64,000 nt of DNA from Chondrus crispus (taxonomy: Eukaryota > Rhodophyta > Florideophyceae > Gigartinales > Gigartinaceae), in NCBI RefSeq assembly GCF_000350225.1, contig NW_005178827.1:176666-240665 (forward strand), given 5' to 3'. Position 1 is the stretch's first letter. Every line of letters begins with the position of its first letter. The position numbers and the translations under genes are program-made. Under the pieces are notes generated by a model. The model did no database searches and was not told the DNA's origin. It worked only from the letters and a program-made list of their open reading frames with translations. Below, piece by piece: positions 33,701 to 43,125 of this stretch.

Positions 33701-35061
33701 GAAGTTCTGTTGCCCATGCCCAGCTGTGCTCGCATATTTTCAATCGCTAAATCGTCATGCTCCAGTTTCTCATACTCTTCAGATCTACGAGAATCTCTGC
33801 TCGCACTTCCGTTGCCAATCCGTTCTTCTCCTATGTACAGCAAAATCGCAAGCCACTCCACTCTCTCGATGTCCAACTCTTCCACTTGTTCTTCAAACTC
33901 CACCGGAATTCCATTAATGAGTCGATTTAGTTTTCTCTCATAGGCCTTGTACCCCTTTCCAGGCCGCAAGACCGCATTCCTCTGCACTGCATCGAACGGC
34001 ATTCCACGTCCACTCGTCATCGCTCGTCGCAACAAGTCCTCTTTTGACAAAAGCGACTTGCCTTCACCCAGCGGCAAACAACTCCCCAGCCACAATTGTA
34101 TTCCGGCCGTCGCCAGCACGCGCCCAGCCAGGTGTTCTCGTCGTCTTTCGTACCGCTCCAAGTTATTTATCGCCCCATCCTCATCATCGACTTCCGGCGC
34201 AACGGTGAACTCCGTTATCCACTTGTTCAACCCCTGCGCCGCAAACGCCACGCACCATCGCAGCCACACATCCTCTGGCTCGTGCGGTACCTGGACAAAG
34301 CAGGGTATAGACCCATTCCCAAGCCATTTCTGCACTATTCCATACACATACCGAAATGGTATCGAGAGCGCCTGTAACAGAAGCACGATTCGTTGACGAA
34401 ACACGTTTCTTCTCTTTGGATCTATTCTAAACTCAATCTTGTCAAACACTATGTAGCACCGAGCATTCCCATGGGACACACGGTTCTCAATCAGTTCATC
34501 GCTCACCCATAGTTCATCTACAATTTCAGCCACAGAGTGCACTTTTTCCTTGTCGTCGGTATTTCCGGGCTCCTGCGTAGTACCGATATTCGTGGTTTCC
34601 TGTTCTCTTTCTTCGCCATTCTGGGTTTGCTTCTTCCCATCATAGCCAGTACGGGCGCCCGTGTTGAGCTCATATTCAATCCCAAGGGCCCGCAACGACT
34701 TAATGCTCTTGACAGCCCACTTGACAAATAGCTGCAACTGCCACAGTCCCCATAACGTCCGCACAACGTGCAGCAACGCAAACAGCATAGCGACCAGCGC
34801 AGTGAACATCTCCTTTTGATCGACATTGGATTGCACGACCATGTAAAACAGTATGTAGATTGCCGGGACTAGCGCGAGAACAAGGTTGACGTAGCCGGCG
34901 ATACGAACGTCACGTACCCTGCGCCATTTGGCAGAGATAAAGTCAAAGGTGGTGAGAGCAGTCCACGGGAGGAAGGCGGCGGTGTAGGCCAACAGGACGA
35001 TGATGGTGTTTTCAGCGAGATCGTCGAAGGCCATCTCTTCGCCCAATCTCTCCGTCTTCAT
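30718..35061 (-). CDS. Membrane-anchored Sel1-repeat protein
   Basis: An uninterrupted 1447-codon frame from ATG at 35061, the only long intact non-transposon gene here. N-terminus: three hydrophobic segments at about residues 17-38, 56-78 and 86-108 (VNLVLALVPAIYILFYMVV is the clearest), indicating a membrane anchor. The middle 1000 residues are charged, mostly helical and unrecognised, with an acidic break near 700-740. C-terminus from about residue 1155: seven 38-residue Sel1-like (TPR-type) repeats plus a partial one, each with A-M-x-x-L-G, G-A/G-E-G-V, and R-A-x-E-L-x-E-x-A-I. Such repeats form an alpha-solenoid for protein binding, often in scaffold or ER-quality-control roles; the partner is unknown. 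Repeats 1+2, 3+4 and 5+6 form a 76-residue higher-order unit. Expressed toward the MITE at 30.0-30.5 kb. Confidence 0.88.
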   Translation of the reverse strand: MKTERLGEEMAFDDLAENTIIVLLAYTAAFLPWTALTTFDFISAKWRRVRDVRIAGYVNLVLALVPAIYILFYMVVQSNVDQKEMFTALVAMLFALLHVVRTLWGLWQLQLFVKWAVKSIKSLRALGIEYELNTGARTGYDGKKQTQNGEEREQETTNIGTTQEPGNTDDKEKVHSVAEIVDELWVSDELIENRVSHGNARCYIVFDKIEFRIDPKRRNVFRQRIVLLLQALSIPFRYVYGIVQKWLGNGSIPCFVQVPHEPEDVWLRWCVAFAAQGLNKWITEFTVAPEVDDEDGAINNLERYERRREHLAGRVLATAGIQLWLGSCLPLGEGKSLLSKEDLLRRAMTSGRGMPFDAVQRNAVLRPGKGYKAYERKLNRLINGIPVEFEEQVEELDIERVEWLAILLYIGEERIGNGSASRDSRRSEEYEKLEHDDLAIENMRAQLGMGNRTSGVDAAERRNASICGFTMPERYFHEVSKENRLVTKVGDLVDCWLALIAGVQMQFLVSKDEEWLGRCLGQVEHDQETVVSVEGVEMGGMEKRGSSLFMRHVRIEEAMQAFQFGVVGQEFEQLEQTLTFMGYSLESVRTRLGRWVKANTDSQSGAWRPLMFQAGELISGWTEVGRVSNDVSRTLRQREGNAVLRDRAVQCRVVWELQCVLRERVSGMEGSPSSMVAVALCMVSFPSLVVMNTEEASEEISDTDVRSSEAGGVAISENRDSVSVSFGNEQRGRDAEEERKKRSEEMFVIVPICGPQRMRLQVQVGDDDDWSNRSGAGDRGCKVRVRLCRGAASRDERFEWGWWREAALGRMEGLRRWQKNHGMCSPDLHAGHRNMTSGIVCVKPRAHKTGTEVEMWSGWEPFRSQQCRFELEGDKVLAKFEVSMRHGDLVVTKKNIATSHTQAVGERRFTMYEDNDREALQDGCLIVGEALVDKSPGCLSSVRAGVYEDEEFAKNLPAKGENVIGEELGQVRRDIFLLKVAALEHGDMNALQRCVKLLTDSSEEITEHMILTNRRRAGELVLAFFHSVFVSRKGSGGVKGGGREFEALFSLLQELVEKSAFDNYVVDVVLDFLKCAVDLRIPEDVRSCLIWMRRLIARSLRLDKLDCLCRSFEEILGAERGQRVAIHRKQLFFTDSEVTEYDVRTVNILEKALLERQIEEHDDVPAMNKLGLMVHNGAEGVEADVVRAMELYELAISKGDDGSAMNNLGCLLEKGGEGVGKDAVRAKELLERAINEHDHVEAMNNLGLVVEEGAEGVEADVVRAMELYELAISKGDDGSAMCNLGCLLETGGEGVEKDAVRAKELLERAINEHDFVPAMNSLGVMVEEGAERVEADAVRAMELYELAISKGRNGIAMYNLGILLRGGAEGLDCNLVRAAELFEMAIEEGNNTDAMVELGNLLRDGAEGVQRDTDRACRLYERAIKEDNHSEAVENLAALRDVTEDGD

Positions 35062-35568
35062 TTCTTGGAAGAATCTAGGAGGTTTTGATGTGAAAGTCTG
35101 GGTGTGTTTACTTGCAGAGACGAGAGCTCACTGTAATGACTCGTCTTTGTCAATCGTGTACCGTGAAGTGAAGGGATACTTGCGAGAAATAACACGGTCA
35201 AGGTGGGGTAGATGGGATTTACGGGAGCGACTGCTGGCTGTGGAGAGAGAAGGAAGGCTCTGGAGGAAAGCGTCAGTGTAGGCAAGGAAGGGGACGTTCG
35301 TAGATGCGCCGAAGCCCCAACAAGTAACGTGTGGTCCAAAGATGAAATAGTTCATAATAAGTGACGATGCGAGGAATTGTTGCGTTGTCCTGGTCGAAAA
35401 CAAGCGCTGCAGCAACTCTCTCGAGTCTACAAGTATCTTAGAGCGTGGGAACGGGCTGGCGTATCACGCCGCACAGGAGAGTCTGCCGGGAGGCAAACAC
35501 GGAGGGGGGGCTCGTGGGAGTAGATAAGTGTGGGTTGTCCACCGGCCTCGAGTGCGGATATTCTAGTA
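35062..35568. other. Upstream region of the Sel1-repeat gene
   Basis: No gene seen on either strand. It should contain the promoter of the minus-strand gene; no TATA-like element is placed with confidence. Confidence 0.4.
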
Positions 35569-35861
35569 CAGTGCCTCCTACGATATAGTGCTATAGCGTG
35601 ACATACCTCTAGCTATGGCACTATTGGGGGGATGGCACTATAGAAAGGAGGCTCAAATACATATATTTGGGGACAAAGCACACTGCTAACACAAACACAA
35701 CAAAGCCTGTAGAACACAACTAAATAACTTCATCCTTTGAGTACTGAACCATGCCGGATGATACACGTGTGAGCGTGTGATAACCTGTGCCAGAGGGTGA
35801 GCCATAGCACTATATAGAGGGAAGCACTACTAAAGTAGGCACTATTGAGCGACCCCCCCTG
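35569..35861. mobile_element. Candidate 293-bp MITE
   Basis: Flanked by TA (35567-35568 and 35862-35863) with both ends starting CAG when read inward. Subterminal TAGTGC/GCACTA motifs appear in both orientations at each end (for example GATATAGTGCTATAG on the left, AGCACTATATAGAG on the right). The ends match loosely, not base for base. The TAGTGCC motif also occurs in the ends of the deleted pogo relative at 56534-57402, hinting at mobilisation by the same transposase. Confidence 0.45.
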
Positions 35862-36068
35862 TACGTAGGCGCTGGGGGTAGGGTAGTACAGTCGATGTAC
35901 CTTAATATGCGTCCCCGATTATGCGCATTGCCTGCGATATGCGCAGCGAATCCTCGTGTCCGTATTTAGGGCCCCTCAGAGCCTCTCAGAAGGGGTTGGG
36001 AATATACACTGCTCTGATTGGTTATATGGGAAATAAACGACCGGAAACTTAGCGGGGACCATAGCTAC

Positions 36069-36180
36069 TGACGGACCGCAAGGACAGGCTGTCAGCATTA
36101 CAGTCTGTCACCAGCGGTACTTAGACCCACGAGACGGCGACGACGAGTAAAGACACCCCCATGAGGATTACGATTCATCA
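36069..36180 (+). repeat. 5' LTR of the Copia element
   Basis: Begins TGACGGACCGCAAGG and ends GATTCATCA; 112 bp. It contains CAGTCTGTCACCAG and GGCGACGACGAG shared with the 3' LTR. Confidence 0.95.
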
Positions 36181-36196
36181 GGTTATGGCCCGCTTC
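36181..36196 (+). other. Likely Copia primer-binding site (half-tRNA type)
   Basis: GGTTATGGCCCGCTTC follows the LTR with no spacer. GGTTATGG is the complement of CCATAACC, the anticodon loop region of methionine tRNA. Drosophila copia and yeast Ty5 prime from an internal half of initiator tRNA in this way. No TGG-initiated site complementary to a tRNA 3' end is seen at this spot. Proof needs the algal tRNA-Met sequence. Confidence 0.5.
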
Positions 36197-36416
36197 GCAC
36201 CACTACGACACACCATCAACTGAACGCAAACTGGATCGCGCTACACGCACTCGCAGCCGCTGAGCGTCTGCAAACAGACCAGCCGGAAAGACAGGCATCA
36301 CAACCCGCCCCCGCCGCCCCCTTTCCGAATCCTCATCAACACCCAACCTCCTGCATCCAGCAGCCCTTCTCTACATCCCTCCTCCCAGGCAACAACGATC
36401 TCACACGCTCACCACC

Positions 36417-37382
36417 ATGGACATTAAGGATATCCTCAAGCTCGACCGATCTAACTACGGACCATGGCTCCTGGCCATAAAATCCGCAGCCTACACACAA
36501 GATGCAATCGAACATATCGAGGGCAACCCACCCACCCCAGACGACGAGCAGGAACGAAAATCCTACCTCCACGCCAGGCACAAACTCTTGGGCAAAATGC
36601 TAGCCACAATTCCAGCGGACATCATCAACCTCCTTCTTATGCCTGACGAGAACCCCACACCACACGACATCCTTGAGAAGCTCAAAGCCCATCTCGACAC
36701 AACGAATGCGAGTGACCACCTGTACCTAAAACAACTAGCGGAACAGTGCCACATCCAACCAGGCCAATCAATCTATGAATACGTCCAACGCCATGAGACC
36801 ATTAGGGCGCAAATGATCGCGGCTCGCTACCCCGACATCGCCAAACAGAGCACAACAGTAGACTACATGATCGAAGGCCTCAAACACAACCCAACAACAG
36901 TAGACATCGGACTCCAGCTCCTGTCACTGCAACCAAAAGACGTGAAGGACTTCGTGCACAAATACAATCGAGTCGAAACATACCGTCAAGCCATCCAACC
37001 AAGCAACCCTTGGCCAAAAGCAGCAGCCAGCCCACGAGCGTACCTACCAACCCACGCGCGGCGCCCCCAACCCCGCCAAATACGCCGACCCGCCACAAAA
37101 CACACCAACCCCTGCCGCCATCACATCTCAAAGGGCGTCAGGAACCCGCAACACGCGGACAGCGAATGTCGAGACCAAACACATCCGCAGAATCAAAAGA
37201 CAGCACGTCGGCGACCCGCCCCCAAGGCACGAGCTATCCTCGAACCAGACGACGCGCATTACAGTGAGCTCAACATGGACGACACCGACACCGAACCCGA
37301 CCACCACCAAGGCGAGGCGGGTGCGTTCATCCTAGACTCGGCAGCGCATCCCACGCACACATCCCGCCCCTACCACACATGA
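36417..37382 (+). CDS. gag: Copia gag and first part of protease
   Basis: 321 codons from an ATG in good context (ACCATGG). The N-terminal 180 residues resemble the UBN2/Copia gag fold: LDRSNYGPWLLAIKSA, then LLGKMLATIPADI, and EYVQRHETIRAQM. Next is a basic, Pro-rich region with CRHHISKGVRNPQHADSEC, possibly a zinc-binding variant of the usual knuckle. The frame ends just after ILDSAAHPTH, the aspartic protease active site, in an ATGA overlap with pol. The protease is thus divided between two frames: either pol is reached by a -1 shift, or a one-base indel has broken a single gag-pol frame. Confidence 0.85.
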   Translation: MDIKDILKLDRSNYGPWLLAIKSAAYTQDAIEHIEGNPPTPDDEQERKSYLHARHKLLGKMLATIPADIINLLLMPDENPTPHDILEKLKAHLDTTNASDHLYLKQLAEQCHIQPGQSIYEYVQRHETIRAQMIAARYPDIAKQSTTVDYMIEGLKHNPTTVDIGLQLLSLQPKDVKDFVHKYNRVETYRQAIQPSNPWPKAAASPRAYLPTHARRPQPRQIRRPATKHTNPCRHHISKGVRNPQHADSECRDQTHPQNQKTARRRPAPKARAILEPDDAHYSELNMDDTDTEPDHHQGEAGAFILDSAAHPTHTSRPYHT

Positions 37383-39962
37383 AGCTCCTCGCCCATCCCA
37401 CAAAATCTCTCACAGCAACTAACCAACTCACGATATGCACCCACGCCGGCACCATTCAGACATATACCAATAAGGGGTACCCCCTACGCCTCAAAGCAGT
37501 ACACAGCCCGAACATTCCATACACACTAGTATCTGTCCACGCTCTAGCATCACTAAAGTGCCCGGTGACATTTGACACAAATACGGCACACATCAGGGAC
37601 AGACGAAACAAAGTCGTCGGCACGGCTCCATGGAATAAATCACTGCACGCCTATGCCTGGTCACCCCGAAAAAGCACCACCCGACACACAGCCAAAAGTG
37701 CACGCACTATGCCAACACGAGCCAACAACCGCACGACGACCAAGCAACCAACGGCCACAGCACAGGCCACCCCACCCCGATCAGCGACAAAATCAGCACA
37801 CCTATTGCCAAATCGCACACCCACCAAAACCCGATCGCCAAAAATACAACACTTCCACGACCCCAATCCACACACACCCAAACAACTGACAAAAACCACA
37901 GCAACAGCGTACGAGTGGCACCTCGCCCTCAACCACTCCCCGCCCAAAGCGCTCCAACGCATGGCACAGGAAGGAACCATCGCTAACCTCCCAGCCAGCC
38001 TCCAAGGCGCCCCCCCACCCATCAGCTGTTCCTCATGTGCGCACGCTCGACAATCCCCCCGGCCGCACCCAACCGCACACCACTCACAACAAATCGCAGA
38101 GCAACTCAGCTCAGACACATGCGGCCCGATCACACCCCCGTCAACACACGGAAATGCACACATATTCACCTGCATAGACACGGCCAGCAGATACCTGGGC
38201 ACCTACTACATTCGCAAGAGACAAGAAGTGAACGCCATAATACCGCAGTTGTTCCACACGTTGTCCCTACAAAACAAACTCCCCCAAGCGTACAGGACAG
38301 ACAACGCTAAAGAATTCACATCGACGCACGCAAAAAGCACATATCAATCTCACGGCATACAGCACATAACCAACACCCCCCACCAGCCACAAGAAAATTC
38401 TATTGCCGAAAGAATCAACAAAACGCTGTTCACAAGTGCCAGAGCAGCACTTCATCACGCGTCACTACCACCCCAATTTTGGGAGGACGCAGTACGCGAT
38501 GTTGTCTTCAAGTACAACATAATGAGACACAGCGTCACCAAAAAAAGCCCGTGGAGCCTATGGCACGGCAGACCAGCGCGCATGACACGCATCTTCGCCT
38601 TCGGGCGAATCGGAACGGCACCTATTCACGCACACAAAACCAAACTCCAAGCTCGCAGCGAACCCGTCCGATACATGTTCCCAACATCGGAAACGCACAT
38701 CATGACCATCACGATAAACAGTGCGCGATACAGGGTCATCCGAGCGATCGACTTCAAACCATACTCACGACACCGGGATCCCACACACACGTCAACGCAC
38801 GCATTCAAAACCAAACTGACAAGACCCAAACCGCGAGCACAAAGCAACAACAAGCACCGATACATACCACCACCACGAACCATCGACCAAACCACAACAG
38901 CACCACGCCATGCCCACGCAGCACGGCAGTACCCGGACGCGGCAGAATGGGAGACCGCACAGAACGCTGAATTAGACATGCTGGACCAACAGACCACGAT
39001 AAAATGGATACCGCCATCAGACGTGCCCCCGCACGAAAAACTCATACCCCTCACGATGACGTACAGATACAAACGTACACCAACAGGGAAAATAGCAAAA
39101 CGAAAGGCACGCTGTTCCATACGAGGCGACCGCATGCAGCCAGGCAAACACTTCGACCCTAAACAAACGTCCACTTTCATGGCAGAGAAAACGTCAGTGC
39201 GCACAATCCTAGCAATCGCCGCATCACACAGATGGCCGCTACAGTACATGAACATCACGTCCGCCTACTTACACGAGACATATGACCCCCGCTTCCCCGT
39301 CTATGTGAGACAGCTCCCCCGATTCGACGGCAACCTCAAGCACGGCACCAAAGCGGGACAACTAATAGGCAACCTATATGGGGGCCGATCCGCCGGCCAC
39401 CGTTACACCGCCGGCCTTCAGAAACACCTCATCACGCAAGGCTATCAGCAATGCGACAGCGATCCATGTCTATTCACCAAAACACACACAACGGGCACAC
39501 TGATGTTCGCTGTAAGCATGGACGACTTCCTCGTCACCGCTTCAAACCAAGCACTCATCGATGAACTACTCACCGCCCTCAAGCAAAAGTACAACATCAA
39601 AAATCTCGGTTTCTCTCATTCGTACCTCGGATGGCAAATAACACGCGACGCACAAGGAAGCATCCACATCTCGCAAGAACAGACCATAAGCACGATACTT
39701 GCAAAACACAACATGTCGGAATGCAATCCAAAAACAACCCCCGCGCCGCAAAAGCCAAACAAAAACGCAGAGAACCAAACGGCGCCCCTATCCCCCACGC
39801 TTGCCACCCACTACCGCTCCATTCTAGGAGACCTCCGGTATGTCGTCGACAGCACTCGCTACGACGCATACCACACCACCAACCAGCTGACGCGACACAC
39901 CAAGCAACCGAGCCAAGCAAATTGGCACGCGCTCAAATGGCTACTCCGATATCTCAAGGGCA
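37379..39962 (+). CDS. pol: Copia pol, first part (protease end, integrase, RT)
   Basis: Continues the protease fold (PYTLVSVHALASL). The integrase zinc finger has H, H, C and C in WHLALNH...CSSCAHA; its DDE core shows SDTCGPI, YRTDNAKEF and ENSIAERINKT, all three acidic residues present. Reverse transcriptase follows, with the active-site loop SMDD (39512 on), a variant of the usual YVDD. Motif A reads MNITSAYLHE where Copia elements have D-V-x-x-A-F-L: the catalytic Asp codon is AAC at 39251-39253, a likely G-to-A change that should kill polymerisation. The frame is cut at 39962 by Gypsy-B after LLRYLKG and resumes in phase at 53267. Confidence 0.9.
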
Positions 39963-40601
39963 TGTCGCATAAACACCCCACACACGGCGGAGGGGTGTTC
40001 GCCATGTTCGGCGGAAGACCCCGGATCGGCGTACCGAGGGTCTTGAACCAACCAACGCCACCGGAAGCGGGCCGGTAGCGGGTGGTAGAGCGTGGTCGGC
40101 GGGGACGCGCGCGTAGGCGAGTGGATCGACGCCTCGACGCCCCGGAGCAGTACCGGTTGACGATCCGGTACTGACGGGCGGAGGCGGATCGCAGCTCGCC
40201 GCGGTGTCGCGCACGTCCACTACCGGCTCGGTGGTAACTACTCGCGGAACGGCGGTGTGAGTAGAGTAAGCTGGGTGGTCGACCGTCGGTGGAGGGTTGC
40301 CTGTCCTCCCCCTCCCCGCCGGCGGTCGCTCCCTATATTTATTGTACAAGTTAATTAACCGTCTACAGTACAGTACGGACTGTACTGTAGTCGGCTTACT
40401 GTATACAGTGCGGGCCGGCCCGCACTGTAACGCTGTCAGCCGTCGGGGCTGACAGCCTACGTGTGCTACACGTGAGATACACGTGTTGGTGCGCGTGCGC
40501 TGTAAGGTATGCGCGCGCGCACGCTGTAAGGTCCGTACCTAACAGCGTTAGATCTAATTCTAAATCTAATGTATAGTACAGTAGCCGGCGGTTATGCTAC
40601 A
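39963..40601 (-). repeat. 3' LTR of Gypsy-B
   Basis: Starts TGTAGCATAACC and ends TTATGCGACA when read on the minus strand. It has AATAAA on the minus strand (40338-40343) and a run of hairpins between 40363 and 40547. A GC-rich PPT-like tract (GAGGGGGGG) lies just upstream on the minus strand, at 40606-40614. Confidence 0.95.
40363..40547. repeat. Cluster of perfect palindromes in the Gypsy-B LTR
   Basis: Four hairpin-forming units in a row: 12-bp arms 40363-40374/40379-40390 with loop ACGG; an uninterrupted 26-bp palindrome 40404-40429; 10-bp arms 40432-40441/40447-40456 with loop GTCGG; 11-bp arms 40522-40532/40537-40547 with loop CCGT and one mismatch. The other LTR keeps all four, and there the last is perfect. 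They may be binding sites or a folded RNA near the transcript end. Confidence 0.9.
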
Positions 40602-40796
40602 CGGCCCCCCCCTCAAGTGTGAACGTCCACGTTCACGTTCGCGAATAGGGGGGGTCCTTTTCCTTCATCGATTCGTCCGCCTTGCCTCTTTTGCCCTGCG
40701 CCGCGCTCCCTTTCTCTCGTGTCCCCTGTCGCGGCTCTCTCACTTCGTCCGCCGCGACCTCGTATTAATACGGGGTATATTCTTCCCGCTGGTACC

Positions 40797-43076
40797 ATGA
40801 GCACGCCTCGCCCTCCGCCGCAGGCGGGCGTGGCTCCTCCCGGCTTATCGGAGCCGGGCGAGGGTCTTTCTTCGACACCCCCGGCGTCCGCGGGGCATTC
40901 ACCCGACGTGACCCTCCCGTCCTCGCCGCCGAGTGCCTTTCAGAAGACCCGTCCATCTCGTCAAACGACGATCTCGGCAGAAGTGGGTACTCCCGCCTTC
41001 TATCGGTTCGCGGGGTCCCCAAGCAACGCCACCGCTGATCCTGAGAAGTCGCCGGTCATTGTCGCTCGTGCCTTACCTCCGTCCGATGCACCCGAAGTCC
41101 CCGGCGGCTCCAGCGTAGTACCTTCTTGGTCTCGCCCATTGCCGTTAGGGTTGTCACGAGGCTCCGTTCTACCCTTGCGGGATGACCGTCACGACACGCT
41201 GTGTGATGCGACCAAGTTGTTCGGCGTAGCCGCGGACCAGCCCGCGCCCCTCTCCTTGGACCGACTGAAGTTTCCGTGGGCTCGTCGTGCCCGTACGCGT
41301 GTTACTGTATCCGAAATCCTCAAACGTACTGAGTTGCGTCCCGATCTTGCGCGCGTTCGCAAGATCAGTGATACTGGCCTCGTCGAGCAGGCCTCCGCGG
41401 CCCTCGTGCGGCTCATGGCGGAGGGAGCCGGTGCCGGCTACCAAGTCCCCGACGAGATTTGGTGCGACCGTACTTTCGTCTACAGTATCGCCGAGGTTGA
41501 GTACGTTGATCGCCTGGCTTCGGCGCTTTCCCACTCCGTCGGCGACAGCACTCCGGAGTTCGTCCTTGCCACGATCGCGGGGCTTTACGTTTGCCCCCGA
41601 CCGTATGCCTTCTCTAAACCGTTGGTGGCGCTTCAGAAGTCCGCGAGCGCTCTCATGCGGATACACTCAATTGCCGTGGCCCACCTTGACTGGTCGGCGT
41701 ACCGCCGGGCCGACGAGAAGGATGGGCGCGTGTTTCGTTCCGCATGCTTCGAGTATGGGCTATCTCCCGCCGATTTCCCCACTCTGCCGGCGGTGGTGCG
41801 GGACTCCTTTCCGTCGTTGGGAGTCCATCCACTGTTACCGTACGTTCTTAAATACTTTGGGTACGCTTTCGCCGACGAGACTCATCCTGCATACCCGCGC
41901 CTAGTGTCCAATTGTGAACAAGAATGGGCGTGGTCGGTGTGTAACGCCGTCAGCACCGAGCTTGGGGTAAATGGCCGGGTGTTCGTCCAACCCGCGGCGA
42001 CGCTAGACTTCCTGGGGAGAGTGACGCCGGGGCTCCCCAAATTGTGACTGAATCCGTCCGACCGAGACTCGACGCATGTCGTGTGGCCGTATGCCACTGT
42101 CCTGAACCTCCTCCACCGCGCCGGGGAGATAGGGGAGCATACCCACCGCCCGTGGACCTATTTCTCTACGGGAGAACGGAGCGTCTTCCTCCTGTACGAC
42201 CTCCGTGCGGACGCGTTCTTGGCGCGGTCCGTCGTGATCCCCCCCTCGCAGGGGTCGGCGGGGCTTCGAAGCAGTGTCGGTTCGGCCGCCCGGTCGGCAC
42301 GTCGCAAGCGTTATCGGGACCTGGACGCCGAGTCCCCGGTCCCGTTCTCCGTGGGTTCGAGCCCCTTTCGTGTCGTCTCTCCGCTCAGCGCCGATGTCCT
42401 TTCTAGGGGTGTTCGGGCCCCTGCCGAATCATTGCCCGTCCCTCCGCTCCGTCCGATAGAGGGCGGGCTCTCGTCGGGCTCGTTCGGCGAGCATATCCTG
42501 ACCCCGGGCGAGCTCGGGGCGGTTCCCGATGTACTTCGCGCTCTAGGATCTTCTCGAGATCGTGCTTGGTCCGCCGGTGCGTTACTCGGAACGTTGGCGC
42601 GTTGGTATCTCGCGCGGAGTGACGAAGCCCGACGTCTCGGAGACGAGCGAGATTCGTATGCCTCGCGATACCACCGGGTTCAGCAGGAGGTGGAGGCGCT
42701 TCGCGCCGAGTCTGGCGGTTATTCCCAGACTTTGGCGCGCGTCCGCGCCGATCGTGACCGATATCGCGTTGAACGGGACGAACTCCGATCGTTCCGTACG
42801 TCTTCCGGTAACTCGCGCTCGACGCCGCCGGGGCCCTCTCCTCTGAGTCGTCGTCCGGTGCCGCGGGATCCATATGCTCATCTGGAGTCCGTACCCCAGT
42901 CCGTCCGGGACTTCGCGGCCAGCGGCGAGGCCGTGGGTAGGGGTTCTCACGAATTGACGGTCCCCATGCTCGCTCTCGCCGACGTGAGCGCCGCTGTGCC
43001 GCGCCACCCCAGCTACCACCCCCGGTCGTCCCTCCGGTTCGACGCGGCGGGGCCAGGAGGGGAAGCGAGGCATTGA
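40797..43076 (+). CDS. Antisense gene of Gypsy-B (one internal TGA)
   Basis: On the strand opposite to gag-pol, starting 195 bases inside the element from its 3' LTR. From ATG at 40797 (ACCATGAGC context) the frame runs about 760 codons with a single TGA at 42045-42047. Residues 1-140 are Pro/Ser-rich and disordered. About 150-415 look globular (EIWCDRTFVYSIAEVEYVDRL, PYVLKYFGYAFADETHPAY). After the TGA the globular type continues (WTYFSTGERSVFLLYDLRAD), then an Ala/Arg/Glu-rich coiled coil (DEARRLGDERDSYASRYHRV and on) and a short tail. A poly(A) signal AATAAA follows at 43120-43125. No envelope-like signal peptide or membrane span and no known domain is seen. Antisense ORFs at this place are known from plant Tat/Grande elements; homology is untested. 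The TGA may be a mutation or a read-through point. Confidence 0.7.
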
Positions 43077-43119
43077 CCCGTCCGTCGTAGTAGCTGTCGG
43101 TCCTTCCTCTTCCCAGTTC

Positions 43120-43125
43120 AATAAA
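43120..43125 (+). terminator. Poly(A) signal AATAAA after the antisense gene
   Basis: AATAAA 44 bases past the stop of the plus-strand antisense gene, in TTCAATAAACGG. It supports transcription from the strand opposite to gag-pol. Confidence 0.5.

Noticed and set aside
40797-43076. Antisense gene as a retroviral envelope
   Set aside because: Wrong strand for env, no signal peptide, no membrane anchor and no Cys pattern.
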